Part shown: in pieces, positions 17,128 to 25,867 of the stretch | Layout: the number at the start of each line of letters is the position of its first letter | Numbering within the stretch: position 1 is the stretch's first letter | Assembly (NCBI RefSeq): GCF_000009625.1 | Contig: NC_002678.2 | Coordinates: 372,001-436,000 of the forward strand | Direction: 5' to 3' | DNA: 64,000 bases | Source of the DNA: Mesorhizobium japonicum MAFF 303099 | GTDB taxonomy: Bacteria > Pseudomonadota > Alphaproteobacteria > Rhizobiales > Rhizobiaceae | Notes under the pieces: model-generated | Databases searched by the model: none | The model's input: the letters and a program-made list of their open reading frames with translations, nothing else | Told to the model about the DNA's origin: nothing | Translations under genes and position numbers: made by a program

Positions 17128-17845
17128 GGTTGGTAGAACTCCCTGGTTTTCGGGCGGCATGGACGGTTTGGATGCCGTCGCCGCCGGCGATGATGGCCGT
17201 TGACGCCAGCCCGATGAAAAGACCATGCTCGACCACGCCCGGAATGGCGTGGAGAGCATTCGAAAGCGCTCTTGTATCCGGAATGCGGCCAAAAGATGCA
17301 TCGAGGATAAAATGGCCGCCGTCTGTAACAAAAGCCTGGCCTCCCGTCATCCTCAATGTAATCGGACCGGAAAGGCCGAGATCCGCAGCCGTCTTGGCTA
17401 TGGCGATCTCGGTGGCGCGCAGGCCGAACTGGTTGACTTCGATCGGCAGCGGAAACCGGCCGAGCGTCTCGACCATCTTCGAGCGGTCGGCGATGACGAT
17501 CATGCGCTGCGAGGCTGCGGCAACGATCTTTTCGCGCAGCAGTGCGCCGCCGCCGCCCTTGATCAAGGTCAGTTCCGGATCGACCTCATCGGCGCCGTCG
17601 ACCGTAAGATCGAGCTCGGGAGTTTCCTCCAATGTCGACAGCGGCACGCCAAGCTCACGGCAAAGTGCCGCGGTGCGCTCGGACGTCGGCACACCGATGA
17701 CGGTCATGCCGGTGGCGACCTTGTCGGCGAGCAGTCGCACGAACTCTTCGGCAGTCGTGCCGGTGCCGATGCCGAGCCGCATGCCGTCGCTGACATGGGC
17801 AAGGGCGGCCCGCGCGGCCTCGACTTTCAACTGTCTTGCATCCAT
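17114..17845 (-). CDS. rpiA: Ribose-5-phosphate isomerase A
   Basis: A cytosolic enzyme interconverting ribose-5-phosphate and ribulose-5-phosphate in the pentose phosphate pathway. All signature motifs are present: GTGTTAE at residues 27-33, DGADEVD at 83-89 and [11 protein letters not shown] at 96-106, the last two forming the active site. The length of 243 residues is slightly above the usual 220-235. The ATG at 17845 matches the family N-terminus ([15 protein letters not shown]); the open frame extends further upstream without homology. It is the first gene of a two-gene overlap with the DUF2059 gene. Confidence 0.94.
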
Positions 17846-18027
17846 GCTGCTGCTTGCTGCCCCGGGGAACCTTGTGTTTCGGGCTCCTAGCATTTTTGCC
17901 GGCCGGGTCAAAGCTTTTGACCGTGCTCAAAGCCTTTGATCATTGGGCGCCTGTCCACCGCTTTGCTTGCCTTGACGCGCCGCAGCCGCTATCGCCTGCC
18001 AATGCACAAACCTGCGCAGGATGGATC

Positions 18028-18711
18028 ATGAGTCGCCCGATCATCGTGTTCGACCTCGACGGAACGCTGATTGACACAGCGCCGGACCTGCTCGACAGCC
18101 TCAACCACAGCCTGGCCGCCAGCGAACTCACGGCTGTCGACGAGGCCGGCTTCAGGCGCTTCGTCGGCCATGGCGGCCGCGTGATGATAGAGCGGGCGCA
18201 CGCCGCCCAGCAGCGCTCGCTCGACGTTGCCGAGCACGACCGGCTGCTAAAACTGTTCCTCGATCATTACACCGACAACATCCCCGGCAAATCGCGCCCC
18301 TACCCCGGTGTCATCGAGGCGATCGCGCGCTTCGAGAAGGCTGGCTATCTCCTGGCCATTTGCACCAACAAATACGAAGCCAACTCGCTGGCGCTGATCG
18401 AAGCGCTTGGCTTGACCAGGCATTTCGCGGCTATCGCCGGCCAGGACACGTTCGCCTTCCGCAAGCCCGACCCGCGCCACCTGACGGAAACCATCCGGCT
18501 GGCCGGCGGCGATGCGCACCGCGCCCTGATGGTCGGCGATTCGCAAACCGACATCGACACCGCCAAGGCCGCCGGCATTCCGGTGGTGGCGGTCGATTTC
18601 GGCTACACCGACCGGCATGTCCGCGAATTCGAACCTTCGGCGGTGATCTCGCATTTCGACGCATTGACCGTGGAATTGGCGGAGCGGCTGATCCGCGCCG
18701 CGGGACACTGA
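18028..18711 (+). CDS. gph: Phosphoglycolate phosphatase (HAD superfamily)
   Basis: A HAD hydrolase expected to dephosphorylate 2-phosphoglycolate formed during DNA repair. Motif I is D9-L-D-G-T, motif II lies in AICTNKYEANS, and motif III/IV reads KPDPRHL with MVGDSQTDIDTAKAAGIP. The 227-residue size fits Gph. The ATG at 18028 follows an AGGA. It is divergent from rpiA and upstream of the valine tRNA. Other phosphatase substrates are possible, since HAD specificity is hard to read from sequence. Confidence 0.85.
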   Translation: MSRPIIVFDLDGTLIDTAPDLLDSLNHSLAASELTAVDEAGFRRFVGHGGRVMIERAHAAQQRSLDVAEHDRLLKLFLDHYTDNIPGKSRPYPGVIEAIARFEKAGYLLAICTNKYEANSLALIEALGLTRHFAAIAGQDTFAFRKPDPRHLTETIRLAGGDAHRALMVGDSQTDIDTAKAAGIPVVAVDFGYTDRHVREFEPSAVISHFDALTVELAERLIRAAGH

Positions 18712-18787
18712 GCGAACAGCAACAAGAATACCGCCGGGCTCTGAAATGGCGCAGAATCCGATCTCTGAAAGAACGCCGGAGAGCGCC

Positions 18788-18816
18788 TTGACTTAACCGG
18801 CCGGCCTCCCTTATAT
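18788..18816 (+). promoter_or_regulatory. Sigma-70 promoter of the valine tRNA
   Basis: TTGACT, exactly 17 bases, then TTATAT, ending 30 bases before the tRNA 5' end. Both hexamers are close to consensus and the spacing is ideal. Confidence 0.8.
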
Positions 18817-18846
18817 CGCGGCTCGCTTGGCCTTCGGGCAACGAGC

Positions 18847-18921
18847 GGGCGATTAGCTCAGCGGGAGAGCACACCCTTCACACGGGTGGGGTCGCAGGTT
18901 CAATCCCTGCATCGCCCACCA
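18847..18921 (+). tRNA. tRNA-Val (anticodon CAC)
   Basis: A complete cloverleaf can be folded by eye. The acceptor stem is GGGCGAT with ATCGCCC, the D stem is GCTC/GAGC, and the anticodon stem CACCC/GGGTG carries loop TTCACAC. The T stem is GCAGG/CCTGC with loop TTCAATC. The CCA end is encoded. The anticodon CAC reads the GUG codon. Confidence 0.97.
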
Positions 18922-19081
18922 TCTTCCCAAATGGTTTTCCAGCCTTAGCCCGTTAATGCTTTGTCGGCAGCGGCGCGGCGAATTGCAGTTTGCGCGGACA
19001 TGGCCGGGCACGCTTGGCCTCCCATCCGGAACCAACCACCCGGCCAGCGAGTTTCCTTGCGTCGAAACTTGAGGGAAAACC

Positions 19082-19339
19082 ATGTCCAGATTTCTCGTGG
19101 CAACCAGCGTCGCCGTTTTTCTCGCTGCCGGACCCGCTCTGGCTGCGGATGACAAGCCGCTGCCGCCGCCCAACGCCAAGAAGCTGTCGGAGATCCTCGC
19201 CAAGGTCGAGCAGCGCGATGGCTTTCGCTATGTGAAAGAGGTCGACTGGGACAATGGCGCCTATACCGTCACCTACTACACGTCGGACAAGGCGAAGGTC
19301 GAAATCACCTACGATCCAGTGACGGCCGAGCCTAAGTAA
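19082..19339 (+). CDS. Small secreted PepSY-domain protein
   Basis: An 85-residue exported protein. The signal peptide (MSRFLVATSVAVFLAAGPALA) is followed by a single PepSY-like module: KLSEILAKVEQRDGFRYVKE, then WDNGAYTVTYY and a C-terminal strand. PepSY modules are thought to bind or inhibit proteases or act as envelope regulators; the partner here is unknown. The start has GAGGG upstream. It stands alone between the tRNA and an LprI-like gene. Confidence 0.85.
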   Translation: MSRFLVATSVAVFLAAGPALAADDKPLPPPNAKKLSEILAKVEQRDGFRYVKEVDWDNGAYTVTYYTSDKAKVEITYDPVTAEPK

Positions 19340-19486
19340 GAGCTGCCGGCAGAGCCTCTTCATTTCGACGGGTCTGCCCGTTTTCTCCGTGCACCTGGAC
19401 GGCCAATCCGATTGCCGCAAATTGTCCATCCTTGGCGTGTGATATGCACGCCAGGCGTGGGCAGCGCTGTTGGCTTGGGGGCAGTC

Positions 19487-20227
19487 ATGCGATTTTCCGT
19501 TCGAACCGATGTCATACTCGTTCTCGCCGTCATCCTGGCTGGCGGCATGCTTGCAACGCCTTCTGCGCGGGCCGACGGACCGTCCTTCGACTGTGCCAAG
19601 GCGAGCCTGCCGGCAGAGAAGGCGATCTGCGCCGATCCGCAGCTGTCGGCCATCGATTTGCTGGTCGCCAAGGCCTACAAGGGTTTCGAGCCAGCCTTCG
19701 GCGGCGACAAGCGCAAGATCGCCCGCGGGCTGATTGCCGACCGCAATGCCTGCAAGAGCGATACAGCCTGCATCGTCAGCGCGCTGAACAACGCCTTGCA
19801 GACCTATGGCAATGCGCCGTCCTGGGTGCAGGACTACAACATCGCGCTGATCGGCAAGAAGGCTCTGGATACCGCCGCGCGCAATCCCGGCAACAATGAC
19901 CAGCCCCTGCCCTCGGCCGTCGGGCAATGCGCGTCCACCCATATCAAGACGCTGACCGCGCGGCTCGGCGACGCTCCGCTCGAAACCGCCTCGCCCGATG
20001 CGGGCAGCGCAGCCACCTTCACCAATGGCGGCGGGGCTGTCTCCTATGATCGCGAACCGGGCCTTGCCGCCTCGAAGGTCGGCGAACCCGTGGTGATGTG
20101 CCTGATCGCGGTTCCCAGGGATTGTCCGAAGGGCGACGACCGTGGCCGGGTCTATTATTCGATCGATCTTGTTGCGAAAGGTTCGTGGGCCTTGCCGGAC
20201 TCCGAGCATCTGTGTGGCGGCGCCTGA
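19487..20227 (+). CDS. Secreted LprI/DUF1311-like protein
   Basis: An exported protein of 246 residues. The signal peptide ends around PSARA, and the mature N-terminus has the LprI-type motif FDCAKASLPAEKAICADPQL, with paired cysteines followed by a further Cys pair in NACKSDTACI. Proteins with this module include lysozyme inhibitors of mycobacteria, but most are uncharacterised. The C-terminal half contains further cysteines (GQCASTH, VVMCLIAVPRDCP) and no catalytic motif. The ATG at 19487 fits the signal peptide and follows GGGGG; the frame is open from 19412. Confidence 0.75.
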   Translation: MRFSVRTDVILVLAVILAGGMLATPSARADGPSFDCAKASLPAEKAICADPQLSAIDLLVAKAYKGFEPAFGGDKRKIARGLIADRNACKSDTACIVSALNNALQTYGNAPSWVQDYNIALIGKKALDTAARNPGNNDQPLPSAVGQCASTHIKTLTARLGDAPLETASPDAGSAATFTNGGGAVSYDREPGLAASKVGEPVVMCLIAVPRDCPKGDDRGRVYYSIDLVAKGSWALPDSEHLCGGA

Positions 20228-20345
20228 TCGGCGTGCTTCGTGTCCACAAAGCCTGCCAAAGCGTCCCGCTCTGTGCCTGCCCTTGCGCCGGATCGTCTTT
20301 GATGGCTGACTGAACCGGTTGACTGCGCCGCATGGGGGTATGGGC

Positions 20346-20822
20346 ATGGCGACGGCGAAGTATGTGATGAAACGCATCCTGATGATGCTGGCCGGCTATC
20401 TGGTCGCCGTGCTGGTTGGCCTGGTCGCCGTGGCGGCGATCTACGCCGCGCTCAGTTCGCTGCCCAACGCGCCGGCCTATTTCGATGTCATGGGCGTCAG
20501 CCCGATCGCCGTTTTGGTGGTGCCACCGCTCGGCATGTTCGTCTATTTCCTGACGATTGTCGTGACCGGGCTGCAGACGCTGATCTTCGCGCTGATTGCC
20601 GAGTTCTTCTCGTTGCGCAATGCCCTGATGCACATGGTCTTCGGCGCCGCTGCCGCCGCCGGTGGCTTCTTCCTGATCTGGCCGGTTCCGGCGGAGGATA
20701 TGGATCCGGAGCGCTGGGCCGACATCGGCATCATCGCAGCCGCCGGCCTCGTCGCCGGATTGATCTACTGGCTGATCGCCGGGCGGGAGGCGGGTTTCCG
20801 CCGCCCGTTGTCGCAAATCTAA
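20346..20822 (+). CDS. Four-helix membrane protein of unknown function
   Basis: A 158-residue protein with about four hydrophobic segments: MMLAGYLVAVLVGLVAVAA, VLVVPPLGMFVYFLTIVV, MVFGAAAAAGGFFLIW and IGIIAAAGLVAGLIYWLIAG. No family or motif was recognised. The ATG at 20346 follows GGGGGT; an earlier ATG at 20319 is in frame. It converges on the L,D-transpeptidase gene, with four bases between the stop codons. Confidence 0.72.
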   Translation: MATAKYVMKRILMMLAGYLVAVLVGLVAVAAIYAALSSLPNAPAYFDVMGVSPIAVLVVPPLGMFVYFLTIVVTGLQTLIFALIAEFFSLRNALMHMVFGAAAAAGGFFLIWPVPAEDMDPERWADIGIIAAAGLVAGLIYWLIAGREAGFRRPLSQI

Positions 20823-20826
20823 TCGA

Positions 20827-22707
20827 TCAGCTCGACGGCGAGCGCACGGCCTCGGTGGCGTCCAGGGCCTGCTTCAGCCGCGAATCGCGGTCATAAACGT
20901 CGCTGAAATACTCGACCTTGCCGGACATGTCGGGCCAGGCGGTGAAATAGGCGACATAGACCGGAATCTTGCGTGTCACATCCTCGGTCGAATGTCCGTG
21001 CTTGAGCTTCTCGGCGACATAGTCGACCGAGGTGCCGAGCACCGCCGCCGCCATGCCGCGCGGATCCTGCAGGCGCACGCAACCATGGCTGAGCGCACGC
21101 ATGTCCTGCTTGAAGAACGATTTCTGCGGCGTGTCGTGCATGTAGATCGCGTGCTTGTTGGGGAACAGGATCTTCAGTTCGCCCAGCGCATTGGCCTCGC
21201 TCGGCTGCTGGCGCACACTGTAGGGAATGTTGGCGCCATAAGCGCCCCAATTGACCGCCGACGAGGGAATGCGCTTGCCGCGCGAATCCGTCACTTCGTA
21301 GCCGGCCCGGTCGAGATAGCCGGGATCGCTGCGCAATCTGGGCAGCATCTCATTGACGATGATCGACTGCGGCACGCCCCAATAGGGATGGAAGTCGACC
21401 TGCTTGATCTGGTCGTAGAAGAAAGCCGTCTGGTTGGTCACCCGGCCGACGACGACGCGCGTCTTCAGCTTCTCCTCGCCATTGTCGATATAGCTCGCGG
21501 TGAACGCCGGCTGGTTGATGAAGACACGCGGGCTGCCGAGATCGGAAGGCAGCCAGCGCAGTTCCTCAAGCGCCACCTGCACCTTGAGCAGCCTGTCGGC
21601 CTTCGACGTGCCGGCCAGCAAGGCGACGGTGCGCGGACCGATGACGCCGTCGCCCTTCATGCCTTCCTTCACCTGCACCGCCTTGATCAGCGGCACCAGC
21701 TCGGGAACATAAACCTCGCTGCTCGCGAGCCGCGACAGCAGCTCGCCATAGGTGCCGCCCATATTGTCATCGAGATTGCGCGCGATCAGCGACAGCAGTT
21801 TTGGCAGCTCGGGGCTGGTCTCGCCGGGCTTCAGCAGCAGTTTGGGATCGACGACGATCTCATTTTCCGCACTGGCCTGCAGGGCCTCCAGTTCGACGCG
21901 CAGCGCCTGATATTCCGCATTCTGCGGATGCCGTGATTCGAGATAGGTGCGCACTTCCTGCGTATGCGCCAGCGTCTTCAGCACGCCGACCATGTCGAGC
22001 GGCTTGGCCGGGAAATCATAGTAACCGGTCATCCGGTTGGGCTCGACACGGCCGTTCTGGGCGTCATGGGCGTAGCGCAAGACGCGTGCCGACAGCGCCA
22101 TCTCGAAGCGCACGAGTTCCCTGAGCTTGGCCGCGTCATCCGTTGAGGCCGAAGTCGTGGCCGGCACATCGACCGTATAGTCGGCGGGCGTCAGGCCATA
22201 GCTCGCGGCCTCGCCCAGCACCCGCACCGCATCCTGGGCGCGGTTGTTGGGGCTGGTTCCGTTCACCCAGATGAAGTCCGGATTGGCCGAGTAATAGGCG
22301 ATCAGTGCCTTCGCGATGTCGGGCTCGGCATAGAGTTCGTAGTCGCTGAGACCAGCAATGGCGTCGTGGAAAGCAGCCCCCGTTGCCGACGGAACGAACG
22401 CCGCGTCCTGCGGCGTCGCCGGCTGAGGCGCGGCGGACAGCGTCGAGAAGTCGACGCGAATAAGCTTGTCAGCCTTGTAGGTGTAATAGGACGGTCCGCT
22501 GATCTTCGCGCCGCCACCGCCGCCGGCCGGGACTTTGGGTTTGTGCTTTGGCGGAGGCGGAAATTCCCCCTGCGGCTCATGCCTGACGCCGCCGCCGAAC
22601 AGCATGTCGAAGAGCCCCTGAGCGCCTGCCTGAGGCGCGCCAAGAGCGAGCGTTGCAGCGATCGCCACAAGCGGCATCGCGGTTGCTTTTTTACCGAGGA
22701 ATTTCAT
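20827..22707 (-). CDS. Murein L,D-transpeptidase (YcbB-like)
   Basis: A periplasmic enzyme that makes 3-3 cross-links in peptidoglycan or attaches proteins to it. A signal peptide (to about residue 29) is followed by a proline/glycine-rich linker, a YcbB-type scaffold domain and a peptidoglycan-binding module (KEGMKGDGVIGPRTVALLAG). The YkuD catalytic domain has the catalytic cysteine at about 543 in SHGCVRLQDP and the upstream histidine in IYMHDTPQKSFF. The 626-residue size is typical of YcbB/LdtD. Such enzymes matter in rhizobia, which rely heavily on 3-3 cross-links. Confidence 0.92.
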   Translation of the reverse strand: MKFLGKKATAMPLVAIAATLALGAPQAGAQGLFDMLFGGGVRHEPQGEFPPPPKHKPKVPAGGGGGAKISGPSYYTYKADKLIRVDFSTLSAAPQPATPQDAAFVPSATGAAFHDAIAGLSDYELYAEPDIAKALIAYYSANPDFIWVNGTSPNNRAQDAVRVLGEAASYGLTPADYTVDVPATTSASTDDAAKLRELVRFEMALSARVLRYAHDAQNGRVEPNRMTGYYDFPAKPLDMVGVLKTLAHTQEVRTYLESRHPQNAEYQALRVELEALQASAENEIVVDPKLLLKPGETSPELPKLLSLIARNLDDNMGGTYGELLSRLASSEVYVPELVPLIKAVQVKEGMKGDGVIGPRTVALLAGTSKADRLLKVQVALEELRWLPSDLGSPRVFINQPAFTASYIDNGEEKLKTRVVVGRVTNQTAFFYDQIKQVDFHPYWGVPQSIIVNEMLPRLRSDPGYLDRAGYEVTDSRGKRIPSSAVNWGAYGANIPYSVRQQPSEANALGELKILFPNKHAIYMHDTPQKSFFKQDMRALSHGCVRLQDPRGMAAAVLGTSVDYVAEKLKHGHSTEDVTRKIPVYVAYFTAWPDMSGKVEYFSDVYDRDSRLKQALDATEAVRSPSS

Positions 22708-22917
22708 GGATCACCCGCTCCGGTCGCAACCGGTTCCCGTTCCGCACGCTAAACCGTCTCGCTCACCGCATGGCGGATGTAAGGCGCGACTATACCGATT
22801 CATACCGATTTCGTTAAGCTTCCATAAATTTTGGAAAGCCTGTTGCAGAACGGTTTCACAAGATAGTGACGGCTGGAGCGCGGGTGTTTCGCTCCGGCCC
22901 TGGGAATGCCGCAGAAT

Positions 22918-23664
22918 TCAGGCGTTGGCGCCGCCATCGATGGTCAACGCCGCGCCCGTGACGAAACGTCCTTCCGGACCGGCGAGCCAGGCAACCATGC
23001 CGGCGATGTCATCGGCCTTGCCGAATCGCGGCGTCGCCATCTTTTGGCGCTGGTGTTCGGCATGCGGTCCATCCGCCGGGTTCATGTCGGTGTCGGTCGA
23101 ACCGGGATGGACGACATTGGCGGTGATGCCGCGCGAACCGAGGTCGCGTGCGAGTGCCTTGGTCAAGCCGACCAGCGCCGCCTTGCTGGCGGAATAGGCG
23201 CCGAGGTTGGTGTCGGTGACGCGTTCGGCGAGATTGCTGCCGATCGAGATGATTCGGCCACCCTCGCCCATATGTGCCGCAGCCGCTTTCGAGGCGATGA
23301 ACGGGGCTCTGAGATTGACCGACATGGTTTCGTCGAAGTCGGCTAACGACAATGTGTCGATGGGTGCCGCGCGCCAGATGCCGGCACTGTTGACCAATAT
23401 GTCGAGCCGGCCGAAGGCGGCGGCGGTCTCGTCAACGGCCCTGTCTATGGCCTCAGCATCGCGGTTATCTGCCCTGATCGCGATGGCGCGGCCGCCCTTG
23501 GCTTCAATCTCGGCGACGACCGAGCGGGCCTGTTCCTCGCCATGCACATAGGTCAGCGCGACATCGGCGCCATCTGCCGCGAGCCTTCGCGCAATCGCCG
23601 CGCCAATGCCCCGGCTGCCGCCGGTGACGAGTGCCGCCTTGCCGTTCAAATTGCTGGAAGACAT
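22918..23664 (-). CDS. Short-chain dehydrogenase/reductase
   Basis: A cytosolic NAD(P)-dependent oxidoreductase of the classical SDR family. The nucleotide loop TGGSRGIG is near residues 15-22, followed by NSAGIW and the catalytic pair YSASK, where tyrosine and lysine have normal spacing. I chose the ATG at 23664 because GGAGA lies six bases upstream; a Met four codons earlier is in frame. It is divergent from a TetR regulator, and each start is flanked by a copy of the same palindromic box, so it is the likely target of that regulator. The substrate is unknown. Confidence 0.88.
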   Translation of the reverse strand: MSSSNLNGKAALVTGGSRGIGAAIARRLAADGADVALTYVHGEEQARSVVAEIEAKGGRAIAIRADNRDAEAIDRAVDETAAAFGRLDILVNSAGIWRAAPIDTLSLADFDETMSVNLRAPFIASKAAAAHMGEGGRIISIGSNLAERVTDTNLGAYSASKAALVGLTKALARDLGSRGITANVVHPGSTDTDMNPADGPHAEHQRQKMATPRFGKADDIAGMVAWLAGPEGRFVTGAALTIDGGANA

Positions 23665-23679
23665 CGGTTTCTCCATTTA

Positions 23680-23752
23680 TGTAGCGATTGATACACAAAT
23701 ATCTGGCAGCCTTGCTCGACCGCGTCAACTCATTTATGTATCGATCAACACA
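23680..23752. promoter_or_regulatory. Two matching operator boxes between the SDR and TetR genes
   Basis: Box 1 at 23680-23695 reads TGTAGCGATTGATACA; box 2 at 23737-23752 reads TGTATCGATCAACACA. Both are imperfect TGT-N10-ACA palindromes, both are preceded by the same TTTA, and they lie 57 bases apart. Each sits close to one of the two divergent starts. They are probable binding sites of the adjacent TetR protein. Confidence 0.65.
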
Positions 23753-23764
23753 GAAAAGAAGAAC

Positions 23765-24379
23765 ATGTCGGACAGAGGACGTCCCCGTACCTTCGACCGA
23801 ACCGCCGCCCTGCGGCGCGCGATGGAGCTGTTTTGGGCCAAGGGCTATGGGGGTACGTCGATCGCCGAGTTGACGACGGCGATGGGTATCAATTCGCCCA
23901 GCCTCTATGCCGCCTTCGGCAGCAAGGAGGCGCTGTTCCTCGAAGCGACCGAATATTACACGCAAGCCGAAGGAACCGAGATATGGGCCGCCTTGGACGA
24001 GGCGCCGACGGCATGCCAGGCGATCGAGAATTTTCTGCGGCGCACAGCCAAGGCCTATTCGCAGACCGATCGGCCGCAGGGCTGCTTGATTGCGCTGGGC
24101 GCCCTGCATGAGGACTCAAGCAGCGGTGCCATCTGCACGGATTTGCGCCGCCGCCGCGCCGAAAATCTTACCACCCTGCGCAAGCGCCTGGAGCGCGGTG
24201 TGGCCGAGGGCGAATTGCCTGCCGACTTCGACTGCGATGCCGTGGCGACCTTCTACGCCACGGTCCAGCACGGCATGTCCATCCAGGCGCGTGACGGCGC
24301 GTCGTGCCTCGCGCTGATGGCGACCGTCGCTGGCGCGATGGCTGCCTGGCAGGTACTCGCAGGCCCCGACAGAGCGTGA
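23765..24379 (+). CDS. TetR/AcrR family transcriptional regulator
   Basis: A dimeric DNA-binding repressor of 204 residues. The N-terminal helix-turn-helix is plain: MELFWAKGYGGTSIAELTTA, then INSPSLYAAFGSKEALFLEA. The C-terminal ligand domain includes RPQGCLIALGALH, a motif of the AefR/YxaF-like subgroup. The ATG at 23765 follows AAGAAG. It is divergent from the SDR gene, with paired palindromes in between, which suggests autoregulation and control of the reductase. The inducer is unknown. Confidence 0.9.
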   Translation: MSDRGRPRTFDRTAALRRAMELFWAKGYGGTSIAELTTAMGINSPSLYAAFGSKEALFLEATEYYTQAEGTEIWAALDEAPTACQAIENFLRRTAKAYSQTDRPQGCLIALGALHEDSSSGAICTDLRRRRAENLTTLRKRLERGVAEGELPADFDCDAVATFYATVQHGMSIQARDGASCLALMATVAGAMAAWQVLAGPDRA

Positions 24380-24437
24380 CAAACGCTGGCCATTATGGTG
24401 GAAATCCAGCCAAACGCGCGGTCGGGAGGAACAAGCT

Positions 24438-24833
24438 GTGAAAAAGGGTTATCGCGAACTGCTGGACGAGGCCAACGCCGAGATCGAAGTGGTTTCGCCT
24501 GAAGAAGCGGCAGGATTGCTCGAGGACGAAGGCACCATCTTCGTCGACCTGCGCGACCCGCGCGAGGTCGAACGCGACGGCGGGATCCCCGGCGCCAAAC
24601 ATGTCACACGCGGCATGCTGGAATTCTGGATCGATCCGGAAAGCCCCTATCACAAGCCATTCTTCGCCTCGGGAAAGAGCTTCGTGTTCTTCTGTGCCGG
24701 CGGCTGGCGTTCGGCGCTCGCCACCAAGACGGCGCAGGACATGGGCCTTGTGCCCGTCAAGCACATCCTTGGCGGCTATACCGCCTGGAAGGCGGCAGGA
24801 CTGCCTGTCGAGCCCGGCGAGAAGAAGAAATAA
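24438..24833 (+). CDS. Rhodanese-like sulfurtransferase domain protein
   Basis: A single-domain rhodanese of 131 residues. The active-site cysteine is C86 in the loop CAGGWRS, with the expected arginine at 91. The upstream CH2A motif IFVDLRDPREVERDGGIPGA and the C-terminal CH2B stretch ILGGYTAWKAAGLPV are both present. The start is GTG with GGGAGG upstream. It may carry persulfide sulfur for biosynthesis or detoxification; no neighbour points to a partner. Confidence 0.9.
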   Translation: MKKGYRELLDEANAEIEVVSPEEAAGLLEDEGTIFVDLRDPREVERDGGIPGAKHVTRGMLEFWIDPESPYHKPFFASGKSFVFFCAGGWRSALATKTAQDMGLVPVKHILGGYTAWKAAGLPVEPGEKKK

Positions 24834-24837
24834 CCCA

Positions 24838-24885
24838 ATGCATGTCGCTCAAAAGTGGTCGCGGTTTTGAGACAACGGCATGCTT
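24838..24885. repeat. Rhizobial palindromic intergenic element
   Basis: The element starts ATGCATG and ends CATGCTT. Inside it CTCAAAA and TTTTGAG form perfect arms around a 10-base loop. Elements with the same outer CATGTCG and inner AAAA/TTTT arms are common between genes in Mesorhizobium as I remember them. It follows the rhodanese stop codon and may serve as a terminator or RNA-stabilising hairpin. Confidence 0.55.
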
Positions 24886-24902
24886 AGCACGAGGACAGCG
24901 GC

Positions 24903-25814
24903 TCAATGCAGCCGCGACGGCTCGCGGTGTTCCGCGACGAAGGCGACTGCGCGTTCGACCACGCCCTTGTCCGCAAGAATGCGGCGGTGGCCGAGACCGT
25001 CGGCCCAATGCAGCCGCACATGACCGCCGGCGCCGGCATAGCGCTTTGCATGCTCGGCCGGCACCTCGCGATCGTCCTGCGCGTGGATGACCAGCGTCGG
25101 CACGGGCGCCTGGGCAAGCTGGCGGTCGCCAGTGAATTCATGCAGCGGCCGGCCGGACAGGTGCTGGACGCAGTCCGCCATCGCCACCTGCGAGCGCGGC
25201 CCGACATTGAGCATGCGGCTGAAGTCGGCGAAGATCACCGGCAAGGAGCTCGGTGCTGCGATCAGCACGAGACGTCCGGCCGCCAGCGGCGGAATGTTCT
25301 TGATGGAACCGGCGATCGCATTGGCGGCGACGGCGCCACCGAAGGAATGCCCCACCGCCGCGACGAACGGGCCGAACCATTCGCCGGCGACCCGCACTGC
25401 GTCGACCGCATTCGCCATGTTCAGGTGTCGGCCCTGCGAATGGCCATGCCCCGGCAGGTCCAGGGAAACGACCCTGTAGCCGGCCGCGCGGTAGCCCTCG
25501 ATCAAGGCGCGCATATATTCGGTACGCGAACGCCAGCCATGAACGACAAGCACGGTGCCGAGCGCCGCCCTGCCCGGCTCCGGCCGGAATTCGTGCACCA
25601 TGACGCAGCCGGTTGCCGTCTTCAGCCGATGATGGCGCGCCTCGGTCATGAACTCCGCGGCCCGGCCGATGGCGCGGCGCTCGCCGTCGGTCAGCGCCCT
25701 GGCGCTCGGCGTGCGGCAGAACAGTTCGAAAGCCGCGCGCCCGGTGATGCGTGGCGCAATATGTTCGGCCGCACCAAATACGCTCCGGATGACCTTCAGC
25801 CCGATTGATGCCAT
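24903..25814 (-). CDS. Alpha/beta hydrolase
   Basis: A 303-residue serine hydrolase. The nucleophile elbow GHSFGG is intact. The oxyanion region reads VLVVHGWRSRTEYM, and a late acid and histidine are plausible in IHAQDDREVP and ADGLGHRRIL. No signal peptide is evident. It is divergent from a MarR regulator whose start overlaps tandem palindromes, so it is probably controlled by that regulator. The substrate is unknown; esterase or lysophospholipase activity would fit. Confidence 0.86.
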   Translation of the reverse strand: MASIGLKVIRSVFGAAEHIAPRITGRAAFELFCRTPSARALTDGERRAIGRAAEFMTEARHHRLKTATGCVMVHEFRPEPGRAALGTVLVVHGWRSRTEYMRALIEGYRAAGYRVVSLDLPGHGHSQGRHLNMANAVDAVRVAGEWFGPFVAAVGHSFGGAVAANAIAGSIKNIPPLAAGRLVLIAAPSSLPVIFADFSRMLNVGPRSQVAMADCVQHLSGRPLHEFTGDRQLAQAPVPTLVIHAQDDREVPAEHAKRYAGAGGHVRLHWADGLGHRRILADKGVVERAVAFVAEHREPSRLH

Positions 25815-25833
25815 AGTGAGAATCCATCCATAC

Positions 25834-25867
25834 GTTCAAGCATGAACATAATAGTTCAAAGATGAAC
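25834..25867. promoter_or_regulatory. Tandem GTTCA-N4-TGAAC operators between hydrolase and MarR genes
   Basis: Two perfect palindromes, GTTCAAGCATGAAC (25834-25847) and GTTCAAAGATGAAC (25854-25867), are spaced exactly 20 bases start to start, about two helical turns. The second covers the MarR start codon. This is a textbook autorepression layout for a MarR dimer pair. Confidence 0.75.
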
